Both the position numbers and the translations under genes were made by a program. The notes beneath the pieces are model-generated. The model saw only the letters and a program-made list of their open reading frames with translations, searched no databases and was not told the DNA's origin. DNA of 9,356 nt from a bacterium (GTDB taxonomy: Bacteria > UBA9089 > CG2-30-40-21 > SBAY01): assembly GCA_030018635.1 (NCBI GenBank), contig JASEHU010000014.1, forward strand, positions 1 to 9,356, given 5' to 3'. Shown here one piece after another: positions 6,819 to 9,356 of this stretch; the first letter of the stretch is position 1; each line of letters opens with the position of its first letter.

Positions 6819-6937
6819 GTAAGCGTTCAGGTATCAGGTATCAGGTGTCAGGTAAAGAGAGATACATTAGAGAAAAACTTCCTTTTCTTAACTTTTCTCT
6901 TTACCTGATTGCTGATACCTGATACCTGAACGCTTAC
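6819..6937. repeat. Heptad palindrome between purC and cimA
   Basis: Arms 6819-6860 and 6896-6937 (42 bases each) are inverted repeats with only three mismatches, all in one heptad. The left arm reads in 7-base units AGCGTTC, AGGTATC (twice), AGGTGTC and AGGTAAA (6822-6856). The right arm mirrors it as TTTACCT, GATTGCT, GATACCT (twice) and GAACGCT (6900-6934). The 35-base loop is AT-rich and contains AGAGAAAA (6869-6876), which could pair alternatively with TTTTCTCT (6893-6900). It fills almost the whole gap between purC and the cimA ribosome binding site. On the operon transcript it would form a very stable hairpin that might attenuate or stabilise the downstream message; there is no U-tract typical of a simple terminator. 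Confidence 0.92.
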
Positions 6938-6942
6938 CCTTA

Positions 6943-7824
6943 TCAATTGATAATTCTCCTATACGCCTCAAGATATTTTTCTGAGGTCTTTTTTACGATA
7001 ATATCCGGCAGTGTGGGAGCGGGTGGGTTTTTATCCCATTTGATTTTCTCAAGGTAGTCGCGGACAAATTGCTTATCAAAGCTTGGTTGAGACTTGCCCG
7101 GGCAGTATTCATCCCCAGGCCAAAACCGGGAGGAATCAGGAGTCAAAACTTCATCTATCAGGATAATTTCATCCTCAAACACCCCAAATTCAAACTTTGT
7201 ATCGGCCAGGATAATTCCCTTCGACTCCAATTCGTTACTGGCAAACTCAAAAATACGGATACTTACCTCTTTTAAATATTTTGCTGTCTCGACTCCGACT
7301 ATATCCTCTATTTGACTATGGGTAATATTAATATCATGTCCACTGGTTGCCTTTGTCGATGGTGTAAAGATAGGTTCCTGTAATTTTGCTGATTCTACCA
7401 ACCCGGCAGGTAGTTTAATCCCACAGACGGATTGGTTCATTTGATATTCCTTCCAGCCTGAGCCGGCTAAATACCCACGCACCACACACTCTACCGGCAA
7501 AACCTTTGTTTTCTTGACCAGCATTGACCGCTCGGCTAATACATCCTTATATTTTGCGAGTTCGATTGGATATGCCGCTACATCTGCGGTGATGAGGTGG
7601 TTTTTAATAATATCTCTGGTTTGCTCAAACCAATACAGAGACAAAGCGGTCAGAACCTTACCTTTATGTGGAATTCCATTAGGCAGGATGACATCAAAGG
7701 CAGAGATTCTATCGGTAGCGATGATTAAAAGTTTATCGCCCAAATCATAAATATCCCTGACCTTACCTTTAGAATGGGTTCGCACATCCTTTATATTGGT
7801 GTTAAGTAGCACTATTTCTAACAT
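6943..7824 (-). CDS. purC: Phosphoribosylaminoimidazole-succinocarboxamide synthase (SAICAR synthase)
   Basis: A 293-residue enzyme of purine biosynthesis that joins CAIR and aspartate using ATP to make SAICAR. It belongs to the longer class (about 290-300 residues, as in yeast Ade1) rather than the roughly 237-residue E. coli type. Evidence: the N-terminal nucleotide-binding region GKVRDIYDLGDKLLIIATDR (20-39) followed by ISAFDV, family signature one LPVECVVRGYLAGS (109-122), family signature two LADTKFEFG (206-214) and the C-terminal DEVLTPDSSRFWP (224-236). The ATG has AAGGAGGA (plus-strand 7832-7839) at normal spacing, and a 9-base repeat abuts that site. It lies 42 bases after the exchanger gene, so is probably cotranscribed. 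No other pur gene is in the window. It appears full length and intact. Confidence 0.97.
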   Translation of the reverse strand: MLEIVLLNTNIKDVRTHSKGKVRDIYDLGDKLLIIATDRISAFDVILPNGIPHKGKVLTALSLYWFEQTRDIIKNHLITADVAAYPIELAKYKDVLAERSMLVKKTKVLPVECVVRGYLAGSGWKEYQMNQSVCGIKLPAGLVESAKLQEPIFTPSTKATSGHDINITHSQIEDIVGVETAKYLKEVSIRIFEFASNELESKGIILADTKFEFGVFEDEIILIDEVLTPDSSRFWPGDEYCPGKSQPSFDKQFVRDYLEKIKWDKNPPAPTLPDIIVKKTSEKYLEAYRRIIN

Positions 7825-7840
7825 GGTTGATTCCTCCTTA

Positions 7841-7869
7841 TATAGGACTTATAAGACCTATTAGACCTA
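7841..7869. repeat. 9-base tandem repeat between exchanger and purC (copy B)
   Basis: Three units at 9-base spacing, TATAGGACT, TATAAGACC and TATTAGACC, followed by a partial TAT. The plus strand here matches the minus strand of copy A (TATAGGACC, TATAGGACA, TATATGACC), so the two copies are inverted relative to each other and bracket cimA-purC. The repeat covers the stop codon of the exchanger gene (7867-7869) and runs up to the purC ribosome binding site, filling the gap. Confidence 0.75.
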
Positions 7870-9042
7870 TTTCTTAAACAATCTTTTTAGCCTTGCCTTG
7901 TCTTTATAGAAAATGAAAAAGGCTAAGGTTAAATAAACAAAGCCGTAAATTAGCCGTATTTCCTTTGATGGCATCATCAATTGCGTGACAAATAAGATAA
8001 ATAGAATCAATGCCTCGCCGACAGAAATACTTAAACTAATTAAGATACTTACACCAAAGGCAGACTGGGCGGCGGTAAGAAATATCTCCTCCATTTGCCG
8101 GGCATCGATGGGCATTGGGGCAACCTTACCCGCTGAGATACAAAAGACAATCGGTATCATCCCCACCAGGAGTGTCCACTGATTCACCTTAGATGAAACT
8201 AATGTCCCCAGCCCCATAGTAGGTTTTGCCTTCAAGACAAACAAGGTGGCGGCAATAATCTCCGGTGACTCTGAGGCAAGTGGGGCCAACCACTGCACAA
8301 GGATAAATTTATCTATTTTAAATATCCTTCCAGTCGTAAGTAACGATTCAGCAAAAGGTTCGGCTGAAATTAGAATAACAAAAGCAGAATATAAGAATAA
8401 GGAGGTGATGATTAGCCGCCTTGGGACATCAGGGAACTTCCCAATTTCCATTGCCGGACCAATAAGATCCGGCTCTGTTACATGTGCTTTTGCGGCTGAA
8501 ATGATATAGAAGACAAATAAACTTAAGAGAATTACTGCATCAATAAGAGATAAAGAACCTTTAATGGGAATAATAAAGGAATATAAAGTCGCCAGGGCTA
8601 AAAATGATATTTCTACCTTATGCCCCTCTTCCATTTTAACCTCCTTAGCCTTTTTGGTTAGCCAATAAAGGATGACGACCAATGACCAGCCAAATCCTAT
8701 AAGTAGTCGATTGGCTCCGGTCATATTGGCCATGGCATAAGGAATATATTGAGGATTTTTTCCGGCTATCCAGGTAAAATACATATCCACCGCGTATTCA
8801 GGTAAAACCGCAATCAGAGCCAAAAAAGCCAGGGCTAAGGCTTGCGAGACATCCTTCTGGGCAACTTCAGCCGCCCAGCACAATAAAAATGCCGCTGAAA
8901 CAATCGCTATCCCAGAAAAACACGCCGTTAAAACAGGATATTCTTCCCATTGCCAGCCTGAAAATCGCAAGAATACCCAACACATAGGCAGACCAACCAT
9001 CACCCAGAATAATTGCCAACTTTTTGTTTTTTTTCTTTTCAT
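7867..9042 (-). CDS. CaCA-family cation exchanger (sodium/calcium exchanger-like)
   Basis: A 391-residue polytopic membrane protein with about ten hydrophobic segments, expected in the cytoplasmic membrane as an antiporter swapping calcium or another cation for sodium or protons. Both alpha repeats of the family are recognisable. Alpha-1 is at about 66-118, with VLPEYAVD (79-86) and NMTGANRLLIG (106-116). Alpha-2 is at about 249-300, with APLASESPEIIAAT (253-266) and LVSSKVNQWTLLVG (281-294). The key acidic residues in the two PE motifs are E82 and E261. Alpha-1 lacks the glycine-threonine/serine normally before LPE, so the ion specificity is unclear and names such as calcium/sodium antiporter are provisional. 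The ATG has GGGAGG upstream (plus-strand 9053-9058) and follows a consensus promoter, making it the first gene of the leftward set. The stop codon lies in a 9-base repeat. Confidence 0.86.
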   Translation of the reverse strand: MKRKKTKSWQLFWVMVGLPMCWVFLRFSGWQWEEYPVLTACFSGIAIVSAAFLLCWAAEVAQKDVSQALALAFLALIAVLPEYAVDMYFTWIAGKNPQYIPYAMANMTGANRLLIGFGWSLVVILYWLTKKAKEVKMEEGHKVEISFLALATLYSFIIPIKGSLSLIDAVILLSLFVFYIISAAKAHVTEPDLIGPAMEIGKFPDVPRRLIITSLFLYSAFVILISAEPFAESLLTTGRIFKIDKFILVQWLAPLASESPEIIAATLFVLKAKPTMGLGTLVSSKVNQWTLLVGMIPIVFCISAGKVAPMPIDARQMEEIFLTAAQSAFGVSILISLSISVGEALILFILFVTQLMMPSKEIRLIYGFVYLTLAFFIFYKDKARLKRLFKK

Positions 9043-9071
9043 TATTTTTCCAACCTCCCATAGACATTAGA

Positions 9072-9168
9072 ATTCAGAAGCCAGAAGTCAGAAGTCAGAA
9101 TTCAGAAGTCAGGAGTCAGAATAAAAAAGGCGCTCCTGAAGTGAGGTTTATTCTGACTCCTGGATTCT
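9072..9168. repeat. Heptad repeat and hairpin in the exchanger leader
   Basis: Eight units in 7-base register from 9072 to 9127: ATTCAGA, AGCCAGA, AGTCAGA (twice), ATTCAGA, AGTCAGG, AGTCAGA and ATAAAAA. The last part (9104-9125) is an inverted repeat of 9147-9168 at 20 of 22 positions, with a perfect 16-base core (9110-9125 against 9147-9162) around a 21-base GC-richer loop. On the minus-strand transcript from the promoter at 9213-9242 it would lie in the leader, between the start point and the exchanger ribosome binding site. Confidence 0.88.
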
Positions 9169-9212
9169 ATCATAGATACCCCCAATATCAAATGGAATGA
9201 CCCACTACAAAC

Positions 9213-9242
9213 ATTATACCCTAAAAACAGGTAAAATGTCAA
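9213..9242 (-). promoter_or_regulatory. Sigma-70 type promoter for the exchanger-purC-cimA-yaaR set
   Basis: On the minus strand TTGACA (plus positions 9237-9242) and TATAAT (9213-9218) are exact consensus hexamers with an 18-base spacer. The predicted start is near 9206, leaving a leader of about 160 bases that contains the heptad hairpin. No comparable promoter was seen in the gaps before purC, cimA or yaaR, which supports one transcript for all four genes. Confidence 0.85.
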
Positions 9243-9340
9243 ATGAAAAATTGGGCAGGAAGTAAAATGATGGGTTTAAACGGTTTTAATTCATTCTCCC
9301 CTTATAGCAGTTATTAACCAAAAGTTCTCATGTGAAATTA

Positions 9341-9356
9341 TTTTGGATTTTGGATT
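9341..9356. repeat. Partial heptad repeat at the right edge, inverted relative to 1-56
   Basis: Plus-strand TTTTGGATTTTGGATT is the reverse complement of the CAAAATC heptads at 36-56 and 226-253. It is cut by the window end, so it is probably the start of a third copy of that element in opposite orientation. The stretch 9243-9340 before it shows no gene or clear structure. Confidence 0.65.

Noticed and set aside
8867..9067. Alternative minus-strand reading frame overlapping the start of the exchanger
   Set aside because: It overlaps the exchanger N-terminus in another frame and shows no family features.
9267..9317. Short plus-strand ORF of 16 codons after an AGGAAG
   Set aside because: Too short, no recognisable product, and upstream of a leftward promoter; chance is sufficient.

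Overview
The window looks like chromosomal sequence from an AT-rich, uncultured-type bacterium. Seven protein genes are confidently recognised, all ordinary housekeeping or conserved families: DUF1015, RNA polymerase omega, ComEC, YaaR (DUF327), citramalate synthase, SAICAR synthase and a CaCA-family cation exchanger. No protein gives a firm phylum. YaaR and the strong AAGGAGG-type ribosome binding sites recall Firmicutes-like or deep-branching candidate-phylum bacteria, but this is inference. I saw no tRNA, rRNA, CRISPR array, transposase or phage gene.

Layout. The left part reads rightward: a DUF1015 gene (270-1508), a 483-bp gap, then rpoZ (1992-2204) and comEC (2306-4651). The right part reads leftward and looks like one operon: cation exchanger (9042-7867), purC (7824-6943), cimA (6802-5237), yaaR (5208-4735). 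The two sets converge at 4652-4734, where no convincing terminator is visible. Two promoters match the sigma-70 consensus exactly in both hexamers: TTGACA-17-TATAAT before rpoZ (1798-1826) and TTGACA-18-TATAAT on the minus strand before the exchanger (9242-9213). A compact leftward operon would tie purine synthesis (purC), the pyruvate route to isoleucine (cimA), ion transport and a YaaR protein to one strong promoter. These functions share no obvious pathway.

The striking part is between the genes. Nearly every gap holds a different short-period repeat, and most of these are arranged as inverted repeats able to fold into long hairpins. Five well-formed elements (1-56 with its second copy 198-253; 1524-1586; 1845-1977; 6822-6934; 9072-9127) keep a 7-base register although their sequences are unrelated, and a sixth (2204-2301) does so weakly. 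Two more (5231-5266 and 7841-7869) share a 9-base unit in opposite orientations. One (1631-1778) is a palindrome with a 10-11 base period, and one (58-196) is a MITE-like palindrome between two copies of a heptad element. Several of these elements end right next to a Shine-Dalgarno sequence or overlap the end of a coding region; the last residues of CimA are encoded by one. No element carries a gene, so if the window holds something undescribed, it is this family of period-conserved, sequence-diverse, hairpin-forming intergenic repeats.
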